Shown here piece by piece: positions 8,516 to 17,117 of a DNA stretch of 64,000 nt. The stretch is from assembly GCF_001544835.2 (NCBI RefSeq), contig NZ_FCNX02000019.1:62001-126000 (forward strand), in the 5' to 3' direction. How positions within the stretch are numbered: position 1 is the stretch's first letter; each line of letters starts with the position of its first letter. Position numbers and translations under genes: made by a program. The notes under the pieces were generated by a model. The model was not told the DNA's origin. It searched no databases and saw nothing but the letters and a program-made list of their open reading frames with translations. This DNA comes from Caballeronia fortuita (GTDB lineage: Bacteria > Pseudomonadota > Gammaproteobacteria > Burkholderiales > Burkholderiaceae).

Positions 8516-9564
8516 AGGAAGAACACCCCGAACCTGAATGCGCCGCGGATGCGCCAGTAGATCGACAGATACGGAATGATCGCCGATGTCCACAGCATCT
8601 CCGCCACATGCGACGGCGTGCGCGCGGTCGTCTTCAGACGCTGCATGCTGAACCATAGCGTCATCGCGGCCCATGCCGCTAATGCAAGAACGGCGATACG
8701 CGGCGCGCCCGCCATGACCGAGCCGGCCGCGACGACGAGCGCCGCAAGCATCGCATAGTAGAGAAGCGGCGGGCCGCGACGGATGCGCGTGCGAAACAGC
8801 GCCGGATACTTCTTGAAGAGGAGCGCATCGAACTGGCTCTTCTTCTGCTGCGAGATGCTCACGCCCCAGCGCGCGGGACGAACGGGATGCAGCACGGTCG
8901 CGTCTTCCGCACGCGCGATGACGAGTCCTGCACGCATCAACGCGAATTGCAGGTCCGAATCTTCGCGCCACGCGGACGTGAAGCGCGCATCGAAACCGCC
9001 CGTGCGTTCGAGCGCCGCGCGCGTGACGAACGCGTTCGCGGTCGCGAACTCCGCGCTGGCGAGACCGGCGGCATCGCGTTCGTAGTCGGTCGGACGCGGA
9101 CCGAGCGGCACGACGATGCGGCCCGATACCGCGTCCGCGCCCGCATCGAGCGCGCGCACGCCGTTCTCGAGCCAGTGCGGGTCGGGGATCGTGTCGTCGT
9201 CGGTGAAGGCGATACGCCGCGCAAGCGAGGCACGCCAGCCCGCGTTGCGCGCGCCCGCCGGACCTTGCGTCGCGCTCACGGGCACATAGCGGATCAACGG
9301 ACCGCGCCGCGCGCGCGATTGCGCGAGGCGTTGCACGCATGCCTTCGTCGCTTCGTCGGGACCGTCGTCGCATACGATGATTTCATAGCGCGACGGATCG
9401 TATGTCTGCGCCGCGAGCGCGAGCACGCAGCGTTCGAGCATCGCGGGCCGGCGATATGTCGGCACGACCACGGACACGTCCGGTATGAAGTCGCCGCGCG
9501 GCACGAACGCCGCCTCGCTCGCGCTCGACGCGCCGTGCTCGAAGAGTTCGGCGTAGGTGCTCAT
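8512..9564 (-). CDS. Glycosyltransferase family 2 with C-terminal membrane segment
   Basis: A 350-residue GT-A fold enzyme. SVVVPTYRRPAMLERCV near residue 31 is the nucleotide-binding start. DGP, then FTDDDTIPDPHWLENG around residues 117-132, supplies the DxD-like metal site. REDSDLQFALMRAG matches the acceptor/catalytic ED motif. The C-terminal third contains hydrophobic stretches (LLYYAMLAALVVAAGSV and a following helix), so the protein probably sits on the inner membrane facing the cytoplasm. It overlaps the carbamoyltransferase stop by ATGA and its own stop overlaps the GT9 start, which points to coupled translation. The transferred sugar is unknown. Confidence 0.87.
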   Translation of the reverse strand: MSTYAELFEHGASSASEAAFVPRGDFIPDVSVVVPTYRRPAMLERCVLALAAQTYDPSRYEIIVCDDGPDEATKACVQRLAQSRARRGPLIRYVPVSATQGPAGARNAGWRASLARRIAFTDDDTIPDPHWLENGVRALDAGADAVSGRIVVPLGPRPTDYERDAAGLASAEFATANAFVTRAALERTGGFDARFTSAWREDSDLQFALMRAGLVIARAEDATVLHPVRPARWGVSISQQKKSQFDALLFKKYPALFRTRIRRGPPLLYYAMLAALVVAAGSVMAGAPRIAVLALAAWAAMTLWFSMQRLKTTARTPSHVAEMLWTSAIIPYLSIYWRIRGAFRFGVFFL

Positions 9565-11306
9565 GCGTGCGCGCCCGGCTTCTCGATGAGGAACGAACCG
9601 ATCACGAGCGCGTCGAGCGGCGAGGTCCAGAAGGATTCGAGCGCGTCGCGCGGCGTGTTGACCATCGGCTCGCCACGCGTGTTGAACGACGTGTTGACGA
9701 GCACCGGCACGCCCGTGCGCGCCTTGAACGCCGCGAGCAGATCGTAGTAGAGCGGATGCTGAGCGCGGTCGACGGTCTGCACGCGCGCGGTGCCATCGAT
9801 GTGCGTCACGGCCGGTATGCGCGTCGTCATGTCGTCGCGCACGTCGAACACGAAGAGCATGAAGGGCGCAACGCGCGCATCGACGAACCAGTCGGCTGCG
9901 TGTTCTTCCATCACGACCGGCGCGACCGGCCGAAAGTCTTCGCGGTCCTTGATCTCGTTCAGACGCGCCTGCATCGACGCATCGATCGGCGAGGCAAGAA
10001 TCGAACGCGCGCCGAGCGCACGCGGACCGAACTCCGTACGCCCCTGATACCAGCCGATGACGCGGTTCTGCGCAAGAATGTCCGCGGTTTCTTCAGCGAT
10101 ATTCGTGAGCTTGCGATACGGCGCGTGCGTCCACTTCAGAAACGTTTCGATCTCTTCGTCATCGAAAGAAGGGCCGAGATACGCATGATCCATGCGCCAC
10201 TTGCGGCTGCGGTCGCCCGTCTTCGCGCGTTCCTGATAGTCCGTCCACAACGCCGCACCGAGCGCCGTGCCCGCATCGCCTGCGGCCGGCTGAACCCAGA
10301 CTTCTTCGAACGGACCGCGATCGCGCAGACGCGCGTTCATCACGCAGTTGAGCGCGACGCCGCCCGCCATCGCGAGATTTTTGAGGCCGGTGCGTTCGTG
10401 CAGCCACTTCGTCAGTTCGAGCGCGGTTTCTTCGAGCACGGCCTGCAACGAATGCGCGATGTCGAAATGATGCTGCGTGAGCGGGCCGCCGCGTTCGCGC
10501 GCGGGACCGAAGCGTTCGACGAGACGCGGCGCATCGACGGTATAGCTTCCGTCATGCCGATACTTCACGATCTCGCGAAACTGATCGACATACGTAGGCT
10601 TGCCGAACGACGCGAGCGCCATGACCTTGTACTCGTCCGACGAATGCAGAAAGCCGAGATAGCCCGTCACCGTTTCATAGAGCAAGCCAAGCGAATGCGG
10701 CAACTCCACTTGCTTGATGCGCGTGTATTCGCCGTCGACGAACTGGCCGAGGCTCGTCGTCACGCCTTCGCCGCGTCCGTCCATCGTGAGCACGGCGGTA
10801 TTGTCGAAAGGCGCGGCGAGAAACGCGCTTGCTTCGTGACACAGATGATGATCGACATGATGCCATGCGAAGCGCGGCGCGCGGCCGCCGCTTGCGAAAC
10901 GCCGCTTCAGATGATGCGGCGCGCCGTCGAGCAACTGCCCCTTCGCATTGACGATGTAGCTCAGAAAGAGCGGATCCCACGGCGATTCGGACGGATTGGT
11001 CAACGCTTCGGCGGAGGGCATCATCGGCAAGGCGATGCTCGCCTTCGCATCTTTCGGCATGCCGGAAAATAGATGCGGATCGTATGAATACGCGATGTGA
11101 TCCACGTCCGCGAGTTCGATGCCCGCTTCCTTCAGGCAATAGTCGATCGCATCGAACGGAAGCTGCCACGTGGAAAACGGCACCGGACGTTTTGCATGTT
11201 TGACGTGCGTGAAGCGCTCGTCTTCGGCCGCGGCGATGACGACGCCATCCTTCACCAGCGCCGCCGCGCTGTCGTGATAAACCGCGTTGATTCCCAGTGT
11301 GTACAT
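9561..11306 (-). CDS. Carbamoyltransferase, NodU/CmcH family
   Basis: A 581-residue carbamoyltransferase that makes carbamoyl-adenylate from carbamoyl phosphate and ATP and transfers the carbamoyl group to a hydroxyl. The start MYTLGINAVYHDSAAALV and the metal-binding histidines in HHLCHEASAF mark the N-terminal Kae1-like ASKHA-fold domain. AGGVALNCVMNARL and GRTEFGPRALGARSILASP are invariant stretches of the family. The length is normal. Relatives modify Nod factors, antibiotics, or heptose in LPS core. Here the neighbours are two GT9 enzymes and a GmhB-type phosphatase, so carbamoylation of a heptose-containing glycan is the best inference. No nod genes are present. It lies three bases after the upstream GT9 stop. 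Confidence 0.9.
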   Translation of the reverse strand: MYTLGINAVYHDSAAALVKDGVVIAAAEDERFTHVKHAKRPVPFSTWQLPFDAIDYCLKEAGIELADVDHIAYSYDPHLFSGMPKDAKASIALPMMPSAEALTNPSESPWDPLFLSYIVNAKGQLLDGAPHHLKRRFASGGRAPRFAWHHVDHHLCHEASAFLAAPFDNTAVLTMDGRGEGVTTSLGQFVDGEYTRIKQVELPHSLGLLYETVTGYLGFLHSSDEYKVMALASFGKPTYVDQFREIVKYRHDGSYTVDAPRLVERFGPARERGGPLTQHHFDIAHSLQAVLEETALELTKWLHERTGLKNLAMAGGVALNCVMNARLRDRGPFEEVWVQPAAGDAGTALGAALWTDYQERAKTGDRSRKWRMDHAYLGPSFDDEEIETFLKWTHAPYRKLTNIAEETADILAQNRVIGWYQGRTEFGPRALGARSILASPIDASMQARLNEIKDREDFRPVAPVVMEEHAADWFVDARVAPFMLFVFDVRDDMTTRIPAVTHIDGTARVQTVDRAQHPLYYDLLAAFKARTGVPVLVNTSFNTRGEPMVNTPRDALESFWTSPLDALVIGSFLIEKPGAHA

Positions 11307-11309
11307 AGC

Positions 11310-12467
11310 TTAGCTTGCCTGTGTTATCGGATTGACGGGCGATGCATGTTCTTCGATGAGTTCCAGCGCGGCGGATACGACCTCGTTCACATCGACGCCG
11401 ACGAGACACGCGTGATGACCTTCAGGGCACACGCTGCGATAGCACCAGCGGCACGACACGTCGTGGTACAGCACGCGATGCGACGTCTGCCACGGCATGT
11501 GCTGCGGATTCGTGAGCGCGTAAAGATCGACGACAGGCGTGTCCAGCGCCGATGCGAGATGCACAGGTCCGCTGTTGTTCGATATGAGCACGCTCGCATG
11601 GTCGATGAGCGCCGCGAGTTCGCCGAGTTCGAGCGCGCCGGAGAGATCGTGTGCGTACTGACTCGCACCGCACGCGATGCGGCACAAATGACTTTCGCTG
11701 CGCGATCCCGTTACGAGAATCGGCCATTGCAGCTGCGCGCCGAGATGCTCGACGACCTGCGCGAATCGTTCGACCGGATAGCGGCGCGACGCCGCGCTCG
11801 CGCCCGGATGCACGACGATGAACGGCGCGTTCACATCGATGTCGCGTGCAGCGAGCTTTTGCGCCAGCGAGTCGAGATCGGCGCGGCGCACCGAGAAACG
11901 CATACGCGTGTCGTCGGCTTTCGCGCCCACGCGCGCAACGAGCGCGAGCTGCCGTTCGACTTCATGCCGCGTGCCGTGCTGCGGTTCGGTCTCCTGCACC
12001 CAGTCGGTCAAGAGGCCGTACGGATTCTCGCGGCAATGCGCGAGGCGCAGCGGAATGCCCGCGAGATGGCAGAGCATCGCGGCGGGCAACGGGTTCTGGC
12101 TGTAGACGCTGAAGATCACGGCCGCATCGAAGTTCGATGCGGCGAGACGCGCACGCATCGCGAGATCGGCGAGTGCGTCGATGGGCGCATCCTGCTTGAC
12201 CCACGGCGCGTCGTATTCGATGACATCGTCGATCGCATCGATGAAGGACGCCGCCGCTTTGCCCGCACCCGATGCGAGCAAGGTGAGATGCCGCCCCGGC
12301 TGCGCGGCGCGCAACGCATGCAGCGCGGGCGTCGTCATCAATACGTCGCCGAGATTGTCGAGACGGATGCAAAGAATGCGCTTTACATCCGCGCCCCATT
12401 CGCGCGCTGCGTTCGCCGCGCTCTTGCGCGCGTGCGCTTCGACGACGGGTGCGAGCATCGGCTTCAT
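11310..12467 (-). CDS. Glycosyltransferase family 9 (heptosyltransferase-like)
   Basis: A 385-residue GT9 enzyme. The motifs are KRILCIRLDNLGDVLMTTPALHA (split here from a variable N-terminal leader of about 28 residues), VHPGASAASRRYP and ISNNSGPVHLASAL. The last has the Asn-Ser-Gly-Pro-x-His form typical of the branch. A cysteine-containing segment CRWCYRSVCPEGHH follows, as in the other GT9 gene of this cluster. The ATG at 12467 overlaps the upstream stop by ATGA and has GGAG eight bases before it; a GTG nine bases further upstream is less likely. It probably transfers a heptose-type sugar in the same pathway as the GmhB-type phosphatase encoded just before it. Confidence 0.87.
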   Translation of the reverse strand: MKPMLAPVVEAHARKSAANAAREWGADVKRILCIRLDNLGDVLMTTPALHALRAAQPGRHLTLLASGAGKAAASFIDAIDDVIEYDAPWVKQDAPIDALADLAMRARLAASNFDAAVIFSVYSQNPLPAAMLCHLAGIPLRLAHCRENPYGLLTDWVQETEPQHGTRHEVERQLALVARVGAKADDTRMRFSVRRADLDSLAQKLAARDIDVNAPFIVVHPGASAASRRYPVERFAQVVEHLGAQLQWPILVTGSRSESHLCRIACGASQYAHDLSGALELGELAALIDHASVLISNNSGPVHLASALDTPVVDLYALTNPQHMPWQTSHRVLYHDVSCRWCYRSVCPEGHHACLVGVDVNEVVSAALELIEEHASPVNPITQAS

Positions 12468-13042
12468 GCGGGACACTCCGCATTTACGACGGCGATCGCC
12501 GCTTCATACATGTCTTTAGCGACGATATCGGGTTCACGGCCTTCGCCCTTGACCCATTCGGTCTCGTTGCCGTTGTCGATCAGCACGCTGCGGCAGCCTG
12601 CGCGGTGTCCCGCTTCGACATCGTCGAGTATGTCGCCGATGAACCAGCTCTGCGCGAGATCGACATGATGTTCGCGCGCCGCGCGCAACAAGAGTCCGGG
12701 CGCGGGCTTGCGGCATTCGCACGCGCGCGCGTAGGCGGGCACGACACCGTTCGGATGATGCGGACACCAGTAGATGCCCGCGAATGTCGCGCCGGCCTCT
12801 TTCGCCAGTTCGCGTAAGCGTGCTTCGACGGCATCGAGTGCAGCAATATCGAACTTGCCGAGCGCAACGCCGCTTTGATTGCTGATGACGAAAAGCGGCA
12901 GTTCGAGCCATGCGAAGAGGCGCAACGCATCGAGCGCGCGGGGCGCGAGCCGCATCTGAAGCGGATCGACGTTCCACGGCACATCGTCGAGCAAGGTGCC
13001 GTCCTTGTCGATGAAAATGGCTGGGCGCAAGGGCGGCGTCAT
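12464..13042 (-). CDS. gmhB: HAD-IIIA phosphatase, D-glycero-D-manno-heptose 1,7-bisphosphate phosphatase type
   Basis: A 192-residue HAD hydrolase. FIDKDGTLLDD holds the nucleophile and acid aspartates (DxD). FVISNQSG is motif II and GDILDDVEAG is the last acidic motif. The insertion CPHHPNGVVPAYARACECRKP carries the Cys/His zinc-binding pattern that separates GmhB enzymes from other HAD phosphatases. The expected role is removal of the 7-phosphate in nucleotide-heptose synthesis, which fits the two flanking GT9 genes. Histidinol-phosphate phosphatase is a related alternative, but no his genes are near. The start at 13042 overlaps the upstream GT4 stop by ATGA; the more distal ATG lies inside that gene. 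Confidence 0.85.
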   Translation of the reverse strand: MTPPLRPAIFIDKDGTLLDDVPWNVDPLQMRLAPRALDALRLFAWLELPLFVISNQSGVALGKFDIAALDAVEARLRELAKEAGATFAGIYWCPHHPNGVVPAYARACECRKPAPGLLLRAAREHHVDLAQSWFIGDILDDVEAGHRAGCRSVLIDNGNETEWVKGEGREPDIVAKDMYEAAIAVVNAECPA

Positions 13043-14310
13043 CGCGCGGCTCCGCCCATTGCCACACGCTGCGCGCTCTGTCCTTCGTCGCCGCTCACGC
13101 GCGCGTAGACCTGCGCGAGCGCCTGTGCGACGCTCGACCACGTGAACATCGCATTGGCGCGCGCGAGGCCCGCGGCGCCCATCCTGCCGGCAAGTGCGGA
13201 ATCGCGCTTGAGCGTAGCGAGCGCGGCCGCGAGCGCCGACGGGTCTTTCGGCGGCACGAGCAAACCCGTCTCACCGTGCGCGACCGAGTAGCGGATGCCG
13301 CCGACATCCGCGCCGATGACGGGCCGGCCGCATGCCATCGCTTCGAGCGGCGTGATGCCGAAGGGCTCGTACCACGGCGTCGTGACGAATACATCCGCTG
13401 CGTTATAGAAGTGCTTCAGTTCGTTTCGTCCATGACGCCCGACGAAATGCACATGCTCTTCGATGCCGCATTCGCGCGCAACGCCGCGCAGTCTGCCGAT
13501 CTCGGGCGTCGCTATCTCATTGGCTTCATCGGAATTGCCGCCCGCCACATAGAGCTCGGCGGTTTCGCCATGTTCGGCATGGCACAGGCCGAGCGCGCGC
13601 ACGACGTTATCGACGCCCTTGCGCGGCACCATGCGCCCCAGTTGCAGCACGATGAAGCGGTCCTGCGGCCAGCCAAGCCGTTCGCGCGCCGCCGCTTTAT
13701 CCAATGGATGAAACTCCGCGCGATCGAAACCGCACGGCACGAGATCGATGCGCGCGGGATCGGCATCGTAAAGATGAATCAGGTCGTTCTCGTCTTGCGG
13801 ACATTCCGCGATCACCGAATCGGAACGTTTGACGAGTTCGTCTTCTATGTCGAAGCGCGTATCGGGAAAGCCATCCGATTCGCCCTGATGCAGACGCCGC
13901 ACGCGGCCGAGCGCATGGAACGTCGTGACGAGCGGCACGCCGAGCGCGTCCTTGATACGCAGCCCGACGAGCCCCGACATGAAGAAGTTCGCATGCACGA
14001 TGTCATACGGTTTCGCTTCCTGCTTCATGAAGCCGGTCATGAAGTCGGCGAACGCATCCATGTGCGGTAAAAGCTGTTCTTTCGGAAGCTGCACGGGTGG
14101 ACCAGCCGGTACGTTTATCACGCGGATGTTTTCGAAGCGCGAGACGAGCGGTAACAAGGAACGATCGCAACGCGTGAATACGTCGACTTCGTGACCGAGG
14201 CGCACGAGTTGCCGCGCGACGTTCGCTACATAGATGTTCTGGCCGCCGCTATCGACGCCGCCTGCAATCGCCAACGGCGAAGCGTGTTCACTGATCAAAG
14301 CGATCTTCAC
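13039..14310 (-). CDS. Glycosyltransferase family 4 (sucrose-phosphate-synthase/MshA-like)
   Basis: A 423-residue retaining GT-B glycosyltransferase. The start MKIALISEHASP and GGVDSGGQNIYVANVARQL are typical of the sucrose-synthase/MshA-like branch of GT4. The C-terminal domain has LQLGRMVPRKGVDNVV and TTPWYEPFGITPLEAMACG, where E-P-F-G-x4-E is the catalytic EX7E motif. A run of Gs lies about five bases before the ATG. A 183-base gap separates it from the upstream GT2 gene, the largest gap in the glycan cluster, so a promoter of its own is possible. Donor and acceptor are unknown. Confidence 0.88.
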   Translation of the reverse strand: MKIALISEHASPLAIAGGVDSGGQNIYVANVARQLVRLGHEVDVFTRCDRSLLPLVSRFENIRVINVPAGPPVQLPKEQLLPHMDAFADFMTGFMKQEAKPYDIVHANFFMSGLVGLRIKDALGVPLVTTFHALGRVRRLHQGESDGFPDTRFDIEDELVKRSDSVIAECPQDENDLIHLYDADPARIDLVPCGFDRAEFHPLDKAAARERLGWPQDRFIVLQLGRMVPRKGVDNVVRALGLCHAEHGETAELYVAGGNSDEANEIATPEIGRLRGVARECGIEEHVHFVGRHGRNELKHFYNAADVFVTTPWYEPFGITPLEAMACGRPVIGADVGGIRYSVAHGETGLLVPPKDPSALAAALATLKRDSALAGRMGAAGLARANAMFTWSSVAQALAQVYARVSGDEGQSAQRVAMGGAAR

Positions 14311-14454
14311 GGAAGCCCCCTGTTATACGATCCCCAACGGCGGGTGCGCGGTGCGCAATCGCGTGGATCAGTCGCAAACGTTCAGCATTTGCTGTGCCAC
14401 TCGTTGTGTGACTGGAGAGAAGTACGAAACGATTTGCGGTTCGTCGCGGTGCGC

Positions 14455-14471
14455 ACCAAATTTCGTTTGGT
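14455..14471. repeat. Inverted repeat in the 183-base glycan-cluster gap
   Basis: ACCAAA-TTTCG-TTTGGT: perfect six-base arms around a five-base centre, flanked on both sides by GCGC within a few bases. It lies in the only sizeable gap of the minus-strand glycan cluster, just past the GT2 stop and 145 bases before the GT4 start. No T-run follows on the minus strand, so a factor-independent terminator is unlikely. A regulator site or an attenuating stem is possible. Confidence 0.35.
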
Positions 14472-14493
14472 TCGTTGCGCAACGCACGCGCTT

Positions 14494-15441
14494 TTACGTG
14501 GGACTTGTAGAACGGAAAGAGGGCGGTGCGGCTTCCTGCTGTGCACGGCGCGCATCGTCTTCGTGAACGATGCGGCGCATCTCGCGCACGCGCGCGGGCA
14601 CGACACGGCGTTTGCTCGCCGCCCATGCGATGCCGCGCAAGAGCGCCAGAAGGTCGAGACGCAGCGCGCCCTCCCTGTTTGCGATGAGCAAGGCATCGCG
14701 GGTTGCGCGCAAGGCTTCGGCCAATGGCAGACGCATCCATGCGACCCACGCGGCGTTGCGCGCAAGGAGCCTGCGGCGTTGGGCGCTGTCGCGCAGCGGC
14801 GAAGGATGATGATGCAGAACAAGCTCATCCATATAGACGATCTCGTGTCCGGCGGCGAGCACATCGAGCGAAACGAGCGCTTCTTCCCCGCCGATGAAAA
14901 GCCTCGGCTCGTATCCGCCGATCTTCCTGAAGACGTTCGTGCGAAACACGCAAGCGCCCGCCATGAAACCGATGAGCGATGGGCCGGGCAGTCCGTCCAT
15001 CGGCAAGGGGCTGTCGCGCATGCGCTCGCATGTGTCGTCGTCGGCGCCGTCTTCGCCTACGACGACGCGCGCGTTCAACACCGCGACACGCGGCGCTTTA
15101 TCGAGGATCGCCACCGCACGCGAGAGCGATCCGGCGCCCCACCAGGTGTCGTCGTCGCAGAAGGCGACATAGTCGGTCGTAACGCGCGCAACGCCCAGAT
15201 TGCGTCCGGCCGCGCCAAGATTGGACGGGGCGACGACCAGTTCGACTGATGGAAAGCGCGCCGCGATGCGATCGGCGGTGCCGTCGGTGGACGCATTATC
15301 GACCGCAACGATACGAATGCGATCCGGCAAGGCGGAAAGTCTTGCAAGCGTATCGACTACCTGATCGGCACGATTATAGGTAAGCACGACGACGGTGAGC
15401 CGCGCGCGGTCCGCGCCGGGAAACGTGTCGTCCTTATGCAC
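14494..15441 (-). CDS. Glycosyltransferase family 2
   Basis: A GT-A fold inverting glycosyltransferase of about 315 residues. LTVVVLTYNRADQVVDTL is the nucleotide-binding start. VAVDNASTDGT and YVAFCDDDTWWGAGSL give the metal-binding DDD region, and FIGGEEALVSLDVLAAG holds the downstream acidic motif. I place the start at GTG 15441, which overlaps the stop of the deacetylase gene by eight bases. In-frame ATGs at 15495 and 15531 would reach 60-100 bases into that gene and add only low-complexity residues. No convincing ribosome site decides between them, so the start is uncertain. The sugar is unknown. Confidence 0.82.
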   Translation of the reverse strand: MHKDDTFPGADRARLTVVVLTYNRADQVVDTLARLSALPDRIRIVAVDNASTDGTADRIAARFPSVELVVAPSNLGAAGRNLGVARVTTDYVAFCDDDTWWGAGSLSRAVAILDKAPRVAVLNARVVVGEDGADDDTCERMRDSPLPMDGLPGPSLIGFMAGACVFRTNVFRKIGGYEPRLFIGGEEALVSLDVLAAGHEIVYMDELVLHHHPSPLRDSAQRRRLLARNAAWVAWMRLPLAEALRATRDALLIANREGALRLDLLALLRGIAWAASKRRVVPARVREMRRIVHEDDARRAQQEAAPPSFRSTSPT

Positions 15442-16147
15442 GGCGGTCGCTGACTCGCAAGGTCCAGAAGCGTTCGGGCGCGAGTACATCGTCATAGCCG
15501 TTGGGTCCGAAGGCGCGAAGCTGGCTCGCATAACATTGCACCGCGCGCTGCTTCGCTTCGAAGCAATGCTGCAGCCTGGCAGAATCGGGCGGACCGGACG
15601 GATCGACGCGCGGCGTCGCTTCGATACCGCGCTGCGCGAGATCGACGAGCCGCATTTGTACGAGTCCGTTCATTCGCCTGTATAAACCGTCCTCGTACGC
15701 AATGCATGCCATCGGTGCGTCCGAAAGGCACGTGTCGCGCGCGGCGGCATGAACGAGCGCATGGTCGGAGTGGAAGAGGCCGAGTGGAATCAGCAGCGAA
15801 TCGTGATCGTTTTCCCGCATCACCTCGCGAATCGCCGTGGCGATGTCGCTCGTATGGTCGGCATTGCCGTGCAGATATTGCGAGTCGAGGAAAGTAAGGT
15901 GCACCGCGCGCGCGTCGAGCATTTGCAGCGCGGCGATGTCTTCGGCGTGACGTGCGGGCATCGCCTCTTGCGCGTTATCGAAGCCGCATTGCCGGTCCCA
16001 ATCGGTCGAAAGCGGCTCGCGCGGCGTGCCCGCGAATATCGTGCAGACGATTGCGCCCGGCGATGCGGCGAGCAGCGCGCCGCAACTGAATACGGCATCG
16101 TCGAGATGAGGGGAAATGACGAGCGGTCGGCGAACGGTCTGGGTCAT
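15434..16147 (-). CDS. PIG-L/LmbE family deacetylase
   Basis: A 237-residue member of the LmbE/PIG-L family of zinc-dependent N-acetylglucosamine-type deacetylases. SPHLDDAVFSCGA near residue 13 is the metal-binding motif in its HLDD variant, and HSDHALVH supplies the later histidine pair. I place the start at 16147 because the Rossmann-like first strand begins right after it; an ATG 36 bases upstream adds only a basic tail. It is the first gene of the minus-strand glycan cluster, which suggests deacetylation of an amino sugar in the glycan or its precursor. BshB/MshB-type thiol biosynthesis is a formal alternative, given the MshA-like GT4 nearby, but no partner genes are present. Confidence 0.82.
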   Translation of the reverse strand: MTQTVRRPLVISPHLDDAVFSCGALLAASPGAIVCTIFAGTPREPLSTDWDRQCGFDNAQEAMPARHAEDIAALQMLDARAVHLTFLDSQYLHGNADHTSDIATAIREVMRENDHDSLLIPLGLFHSDHALVHAAARDTCLSDAPMACIAYEDGLYRRMNGLVQMRLVDLAQRGIEATPRVDPSGPPDSARLQHCFEAKQRAVQCYASQLRAFGPNGYDDVLAPERFWTLRVSDRRA

Positions 16148-16234
16148 GGTCGGCGCGTGGCAATGAGTACGTGCCAGGCGCAATGGACGTGCCTCGTCGT
16201 GACCGGATCCGCCGATCGTTTCAGGTTGGCGCTT

Positions 16235-16693
16235 TTAGAGCGCGGGCGGTACGTCGCGATATGTATCGTCGTCGCGATCGAAGCGTTGCCAGTACGGCGC
16301 ACGGCCATAGTATTGATGGATCGAATCCGCCCATGAGCGGTCGGCCATCGACGGCCACGCGTCCTTGTCGAAGCCCGGCGCGTTCCTCACCTGTTCCGAT
16401 GTCGCCGAAATACGGAAGCACTTGTTATCGGTATCCAGCGTCAACGCGCTCCACGGAATCGCGAGCAGTTTGTCGCCAATGCCGAGAAAGCCCCCGCTCG
16501 ACAGCACCGCATACGCGACCCGTCCCGATGCTACATCGAGCATGATCTCCTTGATCTTGCCGACGTCGTCTCCGTCCGAACTGAGCACGTTGTTTCCGTC
16601 GAGCGTGCTTGCCGCCATGATGTCCGGTCCCGGACCTTCCGCCGTCGCAGCGCCCTTGCCGACGATATTCAACTGGCCTTTATCGACTGACAT
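16235..16693 (-). CDS. PRC-barrel domain protein
   Basis: A 152-residue cytoplasmic-type protein with a PRC-barrel domain at about residues 25-95 (GNNVLSSDGDDVGKIKEIMLDV, then AYAVLSSGGFLGIGDKLLAIPW). Such domains in small stand-alone proteins are often linked to stress responses or protein/RNA binding. The C-terminal part, with paired Trp and Asp/Tyr residues (SWADSIHQYYGR), is typical of small Burkholderia PRC proteins. AGGGAGAGAG lies just before the ATG. It stands alone between the glycan cluster and the Rieske gene, and its physiological role is unknown. Confidence 0.85.
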   Translation of the reverse strand: MSVDKGQLNIVGKGAATAEGPGPDIMAASTLDGNNVLSSDGDDVGKIKEIMLDVASGRVAYAVLSSGGFLGIGDKLLAIPWSALTLDTDNKCFRISATSEQVRNAPGFDKDAWPSMADRSWADSIHQYYGRAPYWQRFDRDDDTYRDVPPAL

Positions 16694-16817
16694 GATCTCT
16701 CTCCCTGATGAGCCGACTATGGAAATCGGCCATAGAGATCGCGCAAGGAACGTTCCGTCCTCGCCGTTATCGCGCGACCTACGATCCTCAGTCGATTGAC
16801 GATGAGATGCTTCTCAA

Positions 16818-17117
16818 TCAGTCGATATCGATTGCGAGTTTGCCATCGACGGCATGTACGTTGAAAGTCGCGACGCGCAGGCCGCTCGGTCCGGGCATGC
16901 AGCCGGTGCGCACATCGAAACGCAGGCCATGCGCGGGACAGCGCAGCATGCAGCCGTCGAGTTGCCCGCTCGCGAGCGATGCGCCGTTGTGAGGGCACGC
17001 ATTGTCGATCGCGTGCAACGTGCCTTCGATATTGAAAAGCACGATGCTGCGGCCATCGACGAAAACGAGCTTGCGCTGTCCCGGCCGCAGGTCTTCGCTA
17101 TCGCAGACGGTCATCAT
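16818..17117 (-). CDS. Rieske-type [2Fe-2S] ferredoxin
   Basis: A 99-residue Rieske protein. CPHNGASL (residues about 41-48) and CPAHGLRF (about 60-67) provide the Cys-His/Cys-His cluster ligands, and there is no membrane anchor. Small soluble Rieske ferredoxins usually pass electrons to oxygenases, or occur as NirD-like electron proteins. No oxygenase gene is next to it. Its ATG overlaps the stop of the upstream hydrolase gene by ATGA (17114-17117), so the two are co-translated, but a shared pathway is not obvious. Confidence 0.9.
   Translation of the reverse strand: MMTVCDSEDLRPGQRKLVFVDGRSIVLFNIEGTLHAIDNACPHNGASLASGQLDGCMLRCPAHGLRFDVRTGCMPGPSGLRVATFNVHAVDGKLAIDID

Noticed and set aside
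9561..11306. A nodulation gene (nodU)
   Set aside because: No nodABC or other nod genes are near; heptose-type glycan neighbours fit better.
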